From Poteriospumella lacustris (Eukaryota > Sar > Chrysophyceae > Chromulinales > Dinobryaceae): a stretch of DNA of 25,243 bases. The stretch is taken from assembly GCA_008000375.1 (NCBI GenBank), contig SMOI01000344.1, positions 1 through 25,243 on the forward strand, read 5' to 3'. This document shows, in pieces, positions 8,902 to 17,775 of the stretch. The position numbers and the translations under genes were made by a program. Every line of letters begins with the position of its first letter. Position 1 is the stretch's first letter. The notes under the pieces were generated by a model. The model was not told where the DNA came from and made no database searches. It was given only the letters and a program-made list of their open reading frames with translations.

Positions 8902-9176
8902 CGACGCTCAAACATGACATGACATGAGCGCCAAGAGGTCACACTGTTGCGCGACACTGTGTCACGCATATGTGCACCAGACAGCGTCTGGTTGCAGTTC
9001 TGTTCTTTCTTCGTCGTCACCTCTGTAATTACTTTACAACTCACCTTGCAGTTTCTCCCCAAGCGTTTGAGGAGATCAAACCTTCCCGTGGAAGGTATTG
9101 AGGTGCTAGTAAAGGGTTTTCTAGTAAGAAAACGCCACAGTGTTAACACTTCTGTTTTCACAGAAAATAATCTCGA

Positions 9177-9667
9177 ATGTCCAACGTTCCTTCTTCTCCA
9201 ACTCCAGCCTCAGTTGCAGCGGCACCAGTGCCTCAAGATACCGATGTGCGGTTGATAGTTTCTCTCTTGAAAGAGCAGCTTATGCCTCTTCAGGAACAAC
9301 TTGAACGCATGCGGTTCACTCTTGATGAACTGGACCGACGACACAAAGCGAAGATATTTCTTTTTGGGATGCTGTTGAAAAATCGCCCAGGGAGGAAGGA
9401 ATATCTATTCACCCTGTTTTGGAAGAGCGTCCATCTCTGCATCCGACAAATCAGTCGGTAAAATCGCAATTATCGCAGGACGAGCCAATACTGTTTCGAG
9501 TGCGATATCGTAATAACCGCTCCGACGTATTCACCGTCGGGTACTCCTTTTTGCAAGATGCATCTAATAAACATCAAGCGATGGAGTTCCAGCTGACTGA
9601 ACCAACTGCAACGGTTGAGGAAGAAACGTGGGTGGAGTTGGTGCAAATTCCCTTAGTGAAACAGTAG
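9177..9667 (+). pseudogene. Small unrecognised protein gene, frameshifted
   Basis: From the ATG at 9177 the frame encodes a Pro/Ser/Ala start, then a charged helical stretch (LLKEQLMPLQEQLERMRF) that looks like a coiled coil. A coding-like sequence continues in the -1 frame from about 9329-9350 (SEDISFWDAVEKSPREEG) through 9667, ending ...VELVQIPLVKQ. A one-base change near 9330-9350 is needed to link the two. A good splice acceptor (tctgttttcacag, ending about 9165) lies just upstream of the ATG, so an upstream exon is possible. The last codons and the TAG come from the start of the adjacent MITE-like repeat at 9648. I recognise no family. It may be an accessory gene of the disrupted MULE or a host gene. 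Confidence 0.45.
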
Positions 9668-9902
9668 TATACTACTGTGGCTACAGGGTCAGGACGCCTT
9701 TATTGGCCTTGTCGCTTTTCCGTGTGTCGCTTTTCCGTGTGTCGCTTTTCCGTGTGTCGCTTTTCCGTGTGTCGCTTTTCCGTGTGTCGCTTTTCCGTGT
9801 GTCGCTTTTCCGTGTGTCGCTTTTCCGTTGTCTCTTTTGCGTGTTTGCGGGGTTTTTAGCAAACGGTTTCACTAAGGGTCCTCGCGCCCAGCTCTAGTTA
9901 AC
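9648..9902 (+). mobile_element. MITE-like repeat, left inverted copy
   Basis: The sequence 9650-9878 is itself bounded by CCCTTAGTGAAAC and its complement GTTTCACTAAGGG, and contains a 15-bp tandem array. Homology to the inverted copy at 16038-16245 starts at about 9648 and continues about 24 bp past the inner 13-mer (tcctcgcgcccagctctagttaa). The two copies therefore form the ends of a 6.6-kb unit. No target duplication was found at the outer edges. Confidence 0.75.
9711..9840. repeat. 15-bp tandem array (left)
   Basis: Eight uninterrupted copies of gtcgcttttccgtgt at 15-bp spacing from 9711, followed by a degenerate ninth. All three forward frames stay open through it, one encoding repeated VSLFR, but this is a by-product of the unit length. 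The inverted partner at about 16100-16185 has about six copies of 14-15 bp with more variation. Confidence 0.93.
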
Positions 9903-10040
9903 GACTCAACTTTCAAGCACGACACTATTGTCTTTGAATAAGCCGGCCCGGTTAACGAAACTCATCTGGCTGCCAAAGCAATAAAATTGGAAACGAATGG
10001 AATCAAAATGACAATTGGCCGCTGCTCGAGAAACTGGCAT

Positions 10041-10388
10041 TCACAATAATGAATGTGCCGTATATGTTGCAATGGAAATATTGCCATGGATCCCGAGTTC
10101 ACCGATCAGTGTGGCGCGCCTTTTCTCGCGTTGCAAACTGACATTGGGTAACCTGAGGACGTCGTAGGGGAAATCAACAGTCAACAAAACCTTTCCATTT
10201 GTGCATCGTTTATTGCAGACTTGCCATCGTACCGCCAAATAGCGACTGTGATAAGTCCACGAATACTTCGCCTCTAATTCCCAAATATTCCATACGAAAT
10301 AGACGTATTTGCATGATGTACATTTGGGCAAGGTTAGTTCCGAAGAAATCACCCTGTGATGGAGAAGGCCTTCAAGAGGTGGGGCCAA
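10041..10388 (-). CDS. Unrecognised 115-residue ORF
   Basis: An ORF with fairly natural composition, including a CTSC pair near the middle and several Trp residues (YFVWNIWELEAKYSWTY). The opposite strand also has an open frame, so coding status is uncertain. It lies inside the inverted-repeat unit, downstream of and on the same strand as the 10637-12040 gene. No family recognised. It could be a decayed exon of an element protein. Confidence 0.25.
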   Translation of the reverse strand: MAPPLEGLLHHRVISSELTLPKCTSCKYVYFVWNIWELEAKYSWTYHSRYLAVRWQVCNKRCTNGKVLLTVDFPYDVLRLPNVSLQREKRRATLIGELGIHGNISIATYTAHSLL

Positions 10389-10543
10389 CTTTCGAGTTTC
10401 TGGCAGTCAGTCAGACAGTCAGTTTGTTTCAATCCTCTACCTCGGTTGTGTTTGTTTTGTACACTTGTACAAGTGTGTCACTTGTCGCGCCGACGGCTGG
10501 GTTCGAGTGCGCGCGAAGCGCGCGCTCAGACCAAAGGCTTCCG

Positions 10544-10610
10544 TGGGATGTCGTTAGTCGTTAGTCGTGAGGGTTTCGTCGCTTTTCGTTTGTCGGCGTT
10601 GATTGTTTTC
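10544..10610 (+). repeat. Direct repeat copy 1 (about 67 bp)
   Basis: gtgggatgtcgttagtcgttagtcg... to ...gtcggcgttgattgtttt recurs at 14050-14117 with a few changes in the middle. In both places it contains reiterated gtcgtta. The two copies bracket the central 3.5 kb of the inverted-repeat unit. The second directly abuts the fold-back element. Confidence 0.8.
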
Positions 10611-10636
10611 CGCGCTCCATTCCAAACTTGGTAATG

Positions 10637-12040
10637 CTATGCTTCCTCTTCACTCGTATCATCATACATCATCAAGCTGATTTCCTTAGGGACAGTTGCT
10701 GGAGTTTCGGGCGTTCTGGTGTAGCCCTCGCTACTTGCTCGCTTAGTGGACGACGAGGAAAGGGATGATGCCGCAGGCGAGGAGACTTGAAGAAGCGGGG
10801 ATAAGGCACTGGCTGTCGAAGCTGCGCGATCTTGTCTTTTATCGATGTCGTTCATGGCTTGTTGCTGATCTCGCAGCAGCGCATTGTACTCCTGCAGCAA
10901 GCTTGTGAACTCATCCCGGTCAATGGGCATCCCCATTTGCTGCATGAGGGTGAAAACTTGCATGCGCTCCTTCAGGATGTCGCGTGAGTTTTCCTTCGCC
11001 ACAACTTTAACAAGGTCTTGTACCGTGCGACGGCTTGCTTCCATTTGTCCTGAAACCATTAATGCAGCTGCGACGGCTGTTGAGTCGTTTGTCTTCATTC
11101 GCTTCATGTCGCTTCCACAATCCTTTCCTGAATCGGCTGCCGCAATCGCCATAAGGGATCGTCTGGCATTCCTACCGAGGCCTCGAAATCCGTTTCCACC
11201 TTCCAGATCCTTCACGCTTGCTTCAACTGTGTCAGGGTAACTTCTTTTAAGCAAGTACACACTGACACATCATTTCTTTGCTTTTCCTACCGTCGATAAC
11301 CTCGTACATCAACGCTTGCATGGGGCGTGAGCTCGCAACACCCTCCACTGGTAGAGTGGAGGGCATTCCATAGTAGCGAAATGCCCAGAACTCTTCTGGC
11401 TCCCACAATGGTGGTCTCGTGGTATAGACCGGTCTTGTGTTGGCCTTGCAGGCCTCGATAAACTCGCCCTCCATAGCTTTCTTCTCTTGCGACGATGCTT
11501 GTACTGGTTTTTGTACTTCTCCGCCGCAGCACGAGAGCAACTCGTGTTGAGCCGATTTGCCAATCTTGAGTCTTCGAGAAGCTGATAAGCTCTGTCTTTT
11601 ATCTCCGCATAAAGCTGGTCATAAGACTCTCCGGACTGCAGAGTTCTCCACATTGGCCCCAGGGTGTTCTTTACATACGTGCATACTTGAGAATACTGCT
11701 TGAGAAGGAACTTTCCCACAGCAACATTCGGATCGTCCGTCTTGGGACCATTTCCTTCACTCTTGCCGATGCTTGAGGACTTGTTCGATGATGGAAGTTT
11801 GATATTCATCAGCGTGGCTGGCAAGCTGTCCCACTCTCGTGCATCGAAGTGGGTGGAAAACTCTGGATAATTGGCAGTAAACATATTGGCGCAAGTGGTA
11901 TAAAATACCATCATACATTGCGCTTTGCCATTCTCATTGAGTTGGTTTGATTGACGCAGTTTCTCGCCCGCTTGGCATAGAACCATGCATCTAACTTTCT
12001 CCAAAGGCGAGAATAGTAGTTCCTTATCATTCATTTTCAA
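10637..12040 (-). pseudogene. Unrecognised gene of the inverted-repeat unit, frameshifted
   Basis: The gene reads from the ATG at 12040 leftward. Frame 1 (to about 11500) gives a helical protein with CQAGEKLRQSNQ, CANMFTANYPEFSTHFD and a Lys/Arg-rich tail (KHRRKRRK). A one-base shift at about 11490-11520 continues as EKKAMEGEFIEACKANTRPVY...EPEEFWAFRYYG. Another shift at about 11250 continues as RSYPDTVEASVKDLEGG, then a long charged helix (LLQEYNALLRDQQQAMNDIDKRQDR), a Ser-rich stretch and an acidic end DDTSEEEA with stop at 10637. In one frame the product would be about 460 residues. The helical N-half, basic patch and C-terminal coil resemble transposon-encoded DNA-binding or accessory proteins, but no catalytic motif or family is recognised. 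Short introns at the shifts are possible but no convincing GT-AG pair was found. Confidence 0.5.
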
Positions 12041-12071
12041 TGCGTTTTCAAAAACTCAATTCAAAAGTATT

Positions 12072-12196
12072 GTGTGGGAAGGCAACAGAGCTTCCCACAC
12101 ATGAGTGGTGTGTGTGGTTCGTTGGGTCACTTCCCACACAAAACGCCATGTGTGAGAACCTATAAATCCCACTTCCCACACACAAACTTCCCACAC
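12072..12196. promoter_or_regulatory. Cluster of five TTCCCACAC motifs
   Basis: TTCCCACAC occurs at 12092-12100, 12131-12139, 12173-12181 and 12188-12196, and inverted at 12072-12080, with further GTGTGGG-like pieces between. A TATA-like tataaatcc lies at 12161 (TTTATA on the minus strand). The cluster sits 30-155 bp upstream of the ATG at 12040 of the minus-strand gene, suggesting its promoter or binding sites for an element-encoded protein. Confidence 0.6.
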
Positions 12197-12229
12197 AGCT
12201 GTGTAGACATGTGTGGGCTGTCCTATAAG

Positions 12230-12640
12230 AAACGGCCTCAGCTGACACTTGCGGAGCGTGGCTACGTGTATGTTGATACTGCTGTAGCTGTACGGCAGCT
12301 GTGTGGGGTGGTAGAATTCTTCCAATCGGTCGAGACACCTGGTCTCCTTCTGCACGTTCTGGTGCATCTCGGCGATACTCGGCGTTCCGACCTGGCAGCC
12401 CAGCAACGCAAACAGCGAATAGTCATCGCGATTGACCCGCTCTGCACTCAAGAGCTTGCACGTGATGAACGCATTCCCCATCATCTCAAGAGGTTGGCCA
12501 AGGGTTTCCGCCGAATGATAAGCAGTGGCATCAGTGAGAATAGTTACCGTCGCCTGCTTCACCAACGCATCTGCGGGGCCCCGTCCGTGTTTAGGCGGCA
12601 GAGAGAAAACTCTGAGCGGGGTAGACACGGTGACCACCAC
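12230..12640 (-). CDS. Unrecognised ORF upstream of the TTCCCACAC cluster
   Basis: The minus frame is open with natural-looking composition from about 12600 to 12230 (TATVTILTD-like start, GNAFITCKLLSAERVNRDDYSLFALLGCQVG, EFYHPTQLPYSYSS). No good ATG at the 5' end (12640 is GTG), so it may be an exon or relic. Beyond 12230 the frame runs through the motif cluster and is not credible. No family recognised. Confidence 0.35.
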
Positions 12641-12699
12641 AGCGGTTTCACAATTCTGATCAGCGATTGCGTGGTATAACCGTGGTCATACCACGGGTA

Positions 12700-13545
12700 G
12701 GAGTGGTATAATAACAGTTATTCCACGGCCAAACCAGTGAAGTAGCCAATGTGGAAGCGTTCGTAAAATAGCTATATTCATTGAAATTACAACGAATGAC
12801 AATCTCGTCGCCATTTTAATTGCGATTTGTAATGAAATTAAACACAACAGTTGGCATGAGAGCCGTTGGCATTGATGGTATCGGTGCCACGTCTTGGGGT
12901 GCTTAACCAGAAGCAAAACTGGATGATTCTTGAGCACGTTACTGGGTCATGACTGTTGATTCTTCAACCGGAAATGCGCGCGCTTTGCCGCTTGCATGCA
13001 CGAAAATACCATCATCAATGTCGTCGTCGACGTCGATCGTACGCGTTTCGCGTCCTATGCCGCACATTCATTATCATATCAATAACATCAAGTTCATAGC
13101 AACAAAATGGCCATACTGTTCATACCTTGTAATCATTTCGCTCACCAACTTCAGTAATAAACTTGGCCATATTCAAATCCATTGTTCAAATGCTCACCGG
13201 GTACAATCGTATCGCGAGCAACGTCTTCAATACCGACTCACAGCAAAATTGACGACGGACATCGTTGTACTGTTGCAATGTCTTTTGAGACACCAAATCT
13301 TGACGGTCTGGCGAAGAGTCTTCTTCCGAATAGGTACCTTTTCGTCCCTTCTCCCCAAATGTTGTCCCTCCCCTCTTTCTTTTACGCCCGTAAAGAATTC
13401 AACCCTACAGAAGGGATTGTATTTCAAATGTCGATAATATTTACCTCTATATTAAACCCTCCGGTTCACCCTCCCCGCTTCCTCGTTGTTTTCCTGAGTT
13501 TTTCACCTGCTACCACTCACTGTCTCTCGGTGATAACCTCGGTGT
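12700..13545. other. Stretch with no supported gene
   Basis: A hyphenated palindrome (ccgtggt-cat-accacgg) lies just to the left, near 12680-12695. A plus-strand frame starting MSFETPNLDGLAKSLLPNR (about 13279-13335) looks exon-like but soon degenerates and then runs into the fold-back element. I see no gene that I can defend here. Confidence 0.4.
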
Positions 13546-13549
13546 GTCC

Positions 13550-14041
13550 AACCGCGGACAAAAACGGGCCCTGTCTACCCAGACAAGGACAAAAAAGGCC
13601 TTTCCTGCGGTTAACGTCATATTTGACGTTTGGTCTCTATGGTATCTCAGGTAAGTTTACAACTTCTCAGTATCATTTAGTGAGGAATTCTACTTACAAA
13701 TTCTCTTTCGAACAACCTCGCCGCCGCCAAGCCGTCGTCCTTGGTCAAGGCGACGCGTCTCGAGCGGGGCCTGGCCTCCTTCCTCGTCGGCCCGCCGAGC
13801 CGTCGTCCTTGGTCAAGGCGACGCGTTTCGAGCGGGGCCGACGAGGAAGGAGGCCAGGCCCCGCTCAAGACGCGTCGCCTTGATCAAGGACGACGGCTCG
13901 GCGGCGGCGAGGTTGTTCGAAAGAGAATTTGTAAACTTACCTGAGATACCATAGAGACCAAACGTCAAATATGACGTTAACAGCAGGAACGGCCTTTCTT
14001 GTCCTTGTCTGGGTAGACAGGGCCCGTTTTTGTCCGCGGTT
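13550..14041. mobile_element. Fold-back (long inverted repeat) element
   Basis: The left arm (13550-13794) and right arm (13837-14041) are near-perfect reverse complements, both beginning AACCGCGGACAAAAACGGGC from the outside. The left arm carries about 45 extra bp (aacttctcagtatcatttagtgaggaattctactt region, about 13660-13700). The 40-bp loop repeats the arm's ccgtcgtccttggtcaaggcgacgcg sequence once more. No ORF of its own and no clear target duplication. A non-autonomous fold-back or MITE type is the best fit. Confidence 0.85.
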
Positions 14042-14049
14042 GTGCTTGT

Positions 14050-14117
14050 GTGGGATGTCGTTAGTCGTTAGTCGTTAGGATGTCGTCGTTTTTCTTTTGT
14101 CGGCGTTGATTGTTTTG
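14050..14117 (+). repeat. Direct repeat copy 2
   Basis: Second copy of the 10544-10610 sequence, starting nine bases after the fold-back element's right end. Confidence 0.8.
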
Positions 14118-16037
14118 GCCCAAACTAACCCACGTTTTCTACGTTAACAGTTGCGAAGTAATGATTAATGCACATTTATTGGGAACTGAGTCTGTTTCGA
14201 ATTAGGCCTGTCCCCCAGGCCTTCTCAAGCACTGGGTGATCGCTTCGGAACTTGGAAGCTGTTAGATCATCTGTCACGGGTAATTTAGATGCTCTCTTTG
14301 CTACTCAAATCGGTGCATAGGTGGAGCAAGAACCCCGCAATACTACCGAATCGACACATGTCAAGTCCTGGCTGTCCATTCGCTCCCAACCGCTTCCACT
14401 GCGTCAGTACCCTGAAAGTGGCACGTGAACCGGTTTAAGGCACGCGGACACTTTCTTGTGAATGCCGTCGCATGATGTTTCGACTTCACGACGACCAGAA
14501 CGAGTTTTATGTGTTCAACTTTGCATATAACTATATAAACCATGCTATTTCTTGCTGAAACGTTAGCCCTTGTTGGCTAAGACTGCTCGCGAAGAGTTAC
14601 GAGTGGAACTACTTGACAGCGGATAGCTGTTCAAAAAGACGGATGGAAGATCAACTTTCGAAGCAATCACGCCTGTGGGGGCCAAGTTTCGATTTTCCGG
14701 GGGGGGGTGGAGGGCCAAGCGCGTACTATTTACACCACTTACTGTAGCTGTGCTTCAAACCGTGCGACAATTCGCCATTTGGAATTCGCACAGGTTGCGA
14801 TTTTCAATCTGCCATCAACATGTCCACTTTATCTTGGTTAGAAAGTGTGCAGGCCTTGTACACATGGACTAAAAGCTTTTTTGAATCTGAATTCACCAAA
14901 CGAATATCTGCTATATAGCTTTTTTGCAGTTGAAGAAGGGTCGTTCCCCCGGTCGTCCGTCGCTGGATCTCGTAATTGGACCATGGTCTCTTGAATATCA
15001 ACAATCATTGTACCTTACAGTAGTGGAGTCGACGTGGTGGATTTGTGGATTTACTTGTTGCAAAAAGTGGATTGCAAAAGTGTATTCACATCACAAACGT
15101 TTAACAACATGGAGTGCAGTGAGCTTTATATAAGTAACGGTTCTTCGAAACTAAATAAATTTACGTTCAATGTTTCAAAACAATTGCGACGCAAGTAGTT
15201 TTAAGCGGCGTGAAGAAAGCATCGTCTTCAGACGTCTTTGCCCACTAAATAAATTCTTGATTCTTGAATATCTTCCTTCTTGCTTGGTCTTGGGTATTGA
15301 TTTCTGTATCTTCGTCGTCGAATAAGTTCGAAGTCTTCATTCTCTTAATCGCTTTGCTTGTCACTTCTTCGACGGTTTTCCGCTTGTTTTGTCTTGACCT
15401 GTTCTCGATTCAGGTAAAGGTGTCCCGGGCAAGTCCATCAATTTGATAAATTGATGTACGTTCAGGGATGTGATTGTCCAAACGACGCCGCGTGACATCA
15501 AAGGAATGAAGAGTGATCGTTCTAAACCAGAGCAGCGTTCTATGTTCCGTCAAGTCTCAGCAAACCTGGCCAGTATTCACCCAAAGAGGTCAATCGCATT
15601 TTAAAAGCGATGTATGGTTCGATTGGTGCAATGGCATCCTTATCTGCTTTTGCTTGAGTGCCCTGATCTTCCAGCGTGCGATTCCTGTCGATCGAATGGA
15701 AAACTGGTGATCGACCCAGATAGTCCTTGCGAAAGCAATGGTCCTGTTTACCCCCGAACAACTACTGTTGTTCTCTTAGTATGGCTATTTGTTTTTCTTT
15801 CTCACGTTTCCCCATCACCTATTTGTAAGGGTTTTCTCTTGAGGGTTTTTGTCGTGGTTTTTCTCACGTCTGTTAGCAAGAAGAATATAGAGGAAAATCG
15901 GTGGTTAGTTGTTACACCGAGTTATTCCACTCCAACTTTCATGTCAATTGCTACCACCGTTGTGATTTGTGACTCTCTATCGCACGGTGGTCTTCCAGGG
16001 GCTCGAGCAGGTAAGCCGATGAACGAATGTCCAAAAC
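14118..16037. other. Right part of the inverted-repeat unit, no supported gene
   Basis: Contains an AT-richer stretch, a G8 run at about 14699-14707, and short hydrophobic plus-strand frames (15264-15446; 15614-16045 with one TM-like stretch) that show no motif I recognise. A good donor sequence (caggtaaag) lies at about 15413. These could be remnants of a spliced gene, but no connected reading frame can be followed. Confidence 0.4.
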
Positions 16038-16245
16038 TTAACTAGAGCTGGGCGCGAGGACCCTTAGTGAAACCGTTTGCCAAGAAACCCCGCAAAACCG
16101 CAAAAGCGACAACAGAAAAGCGACAACGGAAAAGCGACAACGGAAAAGCGACACACGGAAAAGCGACACACGGAAAAGCGACAAGGCCAATAAAGGCGTC
16201 CTGACCCTGTAGGGGTCACAGTAGTAACTGTTCCACTAAGGGAAT
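16038..16245 (-). mobile_element. MITE-like repeat, right inverted copy
   Basis: Inverted counterpart of 9648-9902. 16061-16242 is bounded by CCCTTAGTGAAAC and CACTAAGGG, and 16038-16060 (ttaactagagctgggcgcgagga) extends the match inward. It contains about six aaaagcgacaacgg/aaaagcgacacacgg units. It is shorter than the left copy because of fewer array units. Confidence 0.75.
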
Positions 16246-16356
16246 GCTGGTTTAATAGCGTAGCTTACCGTTAATGTCCAATTCACCGAACTTCCAAGTG
16301 AGCGCTCTGTCTGATAGGACTAGAGCGATGCCTCGTTGGCCAAAGAGGCGAGAACG

Positions 16357-16440
16357 AGGGAAACTAAGAAGGAGGAGAAATAGATAGTTAAAAGGAAGTG
16401 ATTACAGAAGGTAATCTGATCCTCGTTTCTTGGTCTGGCT
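16357..16440 (+). repeat. Direct repeat with purine-rich start, copy 1
   Basis: aactaagaaggaggagaaat... through ...gatcctcgtttcttggtc, then ggctggaaggccgg, is repeated at 16671-16790 with one base change in the core. The purine run resembles a polypurine tract next to an LTR, but no LTR structure could be completed. Confidence 0.8.
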
Positions 16441-16670
16441 GGAAGGCCGGCATCATTATATCATTGTATAAAATCATTATATGGGATCTTGGTCTTCAAG
16501 AGAAGAAACTCGGCGCGTAAGACGCAACGTGCCAATGTTCGCAGCATCCAGACGACCAAGGGCTTGGGAGGTGAATTCGGGGGGGCTGCACTCCAGTTGG
16601 TTGCGGAGCTTCGACTGGTGTCTGCAAAGGTTGGGTTCGAGCACGATGTGCCTGCACAGGAGCGGGTGGG

Positions 16671-16790
16671 TTAAACTAAGAAGGAGGAGAAATAGATAGT
16701 TAAAAGGAAGTGATTACAGAAGATAATCTGATCCTCGTTTCTTGGTCGCACGATCATCAGGCTGGAAGGCCGGAAGATCGTGCGGCTAGG
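16671..16790 (+). repeat. Direct repeat, copy 2
   Basis: Second copy. A gcacgatcatca stretch is inserted between the core and the ggctggaaggccgg piece, and a complementary gatcgtgc follows it, so this copy contains an extra small inverted repeat. About 230 bp of unassigned DNA separates the copies. Confidence 0.75.
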
Positions 16791-17775
16791 AAGGTCTATG
16801 AGTGGTTGAGGGCTTGACGGAGGCCGGAAATCCGAAACCACGTCAAACTCGTGAGGCATCCGAAGTTCAATATCCAGACTAGTCTAGATCGACGATTTGT
16901 TGGTGCGGTATACCGAAGACGCCAGAGCGAATGGGGTGGTTCGGAGGGTTCCCCAAGAAGGCAATGAGGTCGGCTTCGTCACGGTGCACGTGTGGACTTA
17001 CACAGGCCTTCCCCACGTCAGTCGGTGCGGTGGTTTCCGTTATATGGTGCAGTGCACCATATAGCAGTATGACCGCGGTTAGGTGTGTCTGCCACTCTCC
17101 CTGCGGCGTCCTTGATCCTAGTCCCAGACATTCCAGACTTCGATCTGGGTTCTGGGCAACATTTTCAGATTCTCGTCGGCGCCGTTCCTGATCAAAGCGC
17201 CACTCGATGTTGCTTTCTTTCTCTCTGCTTTCTTTCTCTCTGTGTTCTCTCTGTCTTCTCTCTTTTTGTGGTCTCTGTTTCTGTAACATAAACAGATCTC
17301 AAATACAGCCCTTAGCAAGCTGTTTGAAAGGTACATAGGTTTGATCTCGTCGGGCCCCGACTTCTTGTTTGGACACGAGAATTAGATATTTCAACAAGAC
17401 AATATGTATTGGTCGAGGATGGCGGGGGGAGAATAGATTGTTGTCCGGCGAAGAGGACCGTTTTGCTTTGGGAATTGTATTGGGAACGAGGAATTCGTCG
17501 GAAAACCAACGCGTGCCCTCGCCCGCCATCGCAGCATACTCAGGGACATGGAGGATGGCGACGCCGACTAGTGGCGACCCTCGGAAGCGTCGGCGGGGGC
17601 CGAGGCATCGGCGGGTAAATCCATCATCGGGGGCAGGCGGCGTCACCTGTTTCGATTAACGGCTGAGCCGTTATTCAAAACCGCGGAGCGAATAAACCGC
17701 GGAGGTTCTGTACAAACGACCACGTTAACTCGAAGAAATCGCGGTTTTTGAAAGCTTCCTCTGAGAGTTGCGGAC
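16791..17775. other. Non-coding stretch with palindrome and pyrimidine tract
   Basis: Holds a 23-bp perfect palindrome at 17041-17063 (TATATGGTGCA-G-TGCACCATATA) and a pyrimidine-rich run at about 17208-17285 (ctttctttctctctg repeats). Several short frames are open on both strands with no recognisable motif. Confidence 0.6.

Noticed and set aside
9711-9840. CRISPR-like or telomere-like array
   Set aside because: The 15-bp units are contiguous with no spacers, the genome is eukaryotic, and the unit is not a known telomere repeat type. It is a tandem array in a MITE-like repeat.
9628-9897. Plus-strand protein with repeated VSLFR
   Set aside because: Open only because the 15-bp repeat lacks stops; the other forward frames are open through the array too.
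16357-17660. Copia-type LTR retrotransposon remnant
   Set aside because: A purine run and direct repeats are present, but I could not find a primer-binding site, TG...CA ends or any pol motif.
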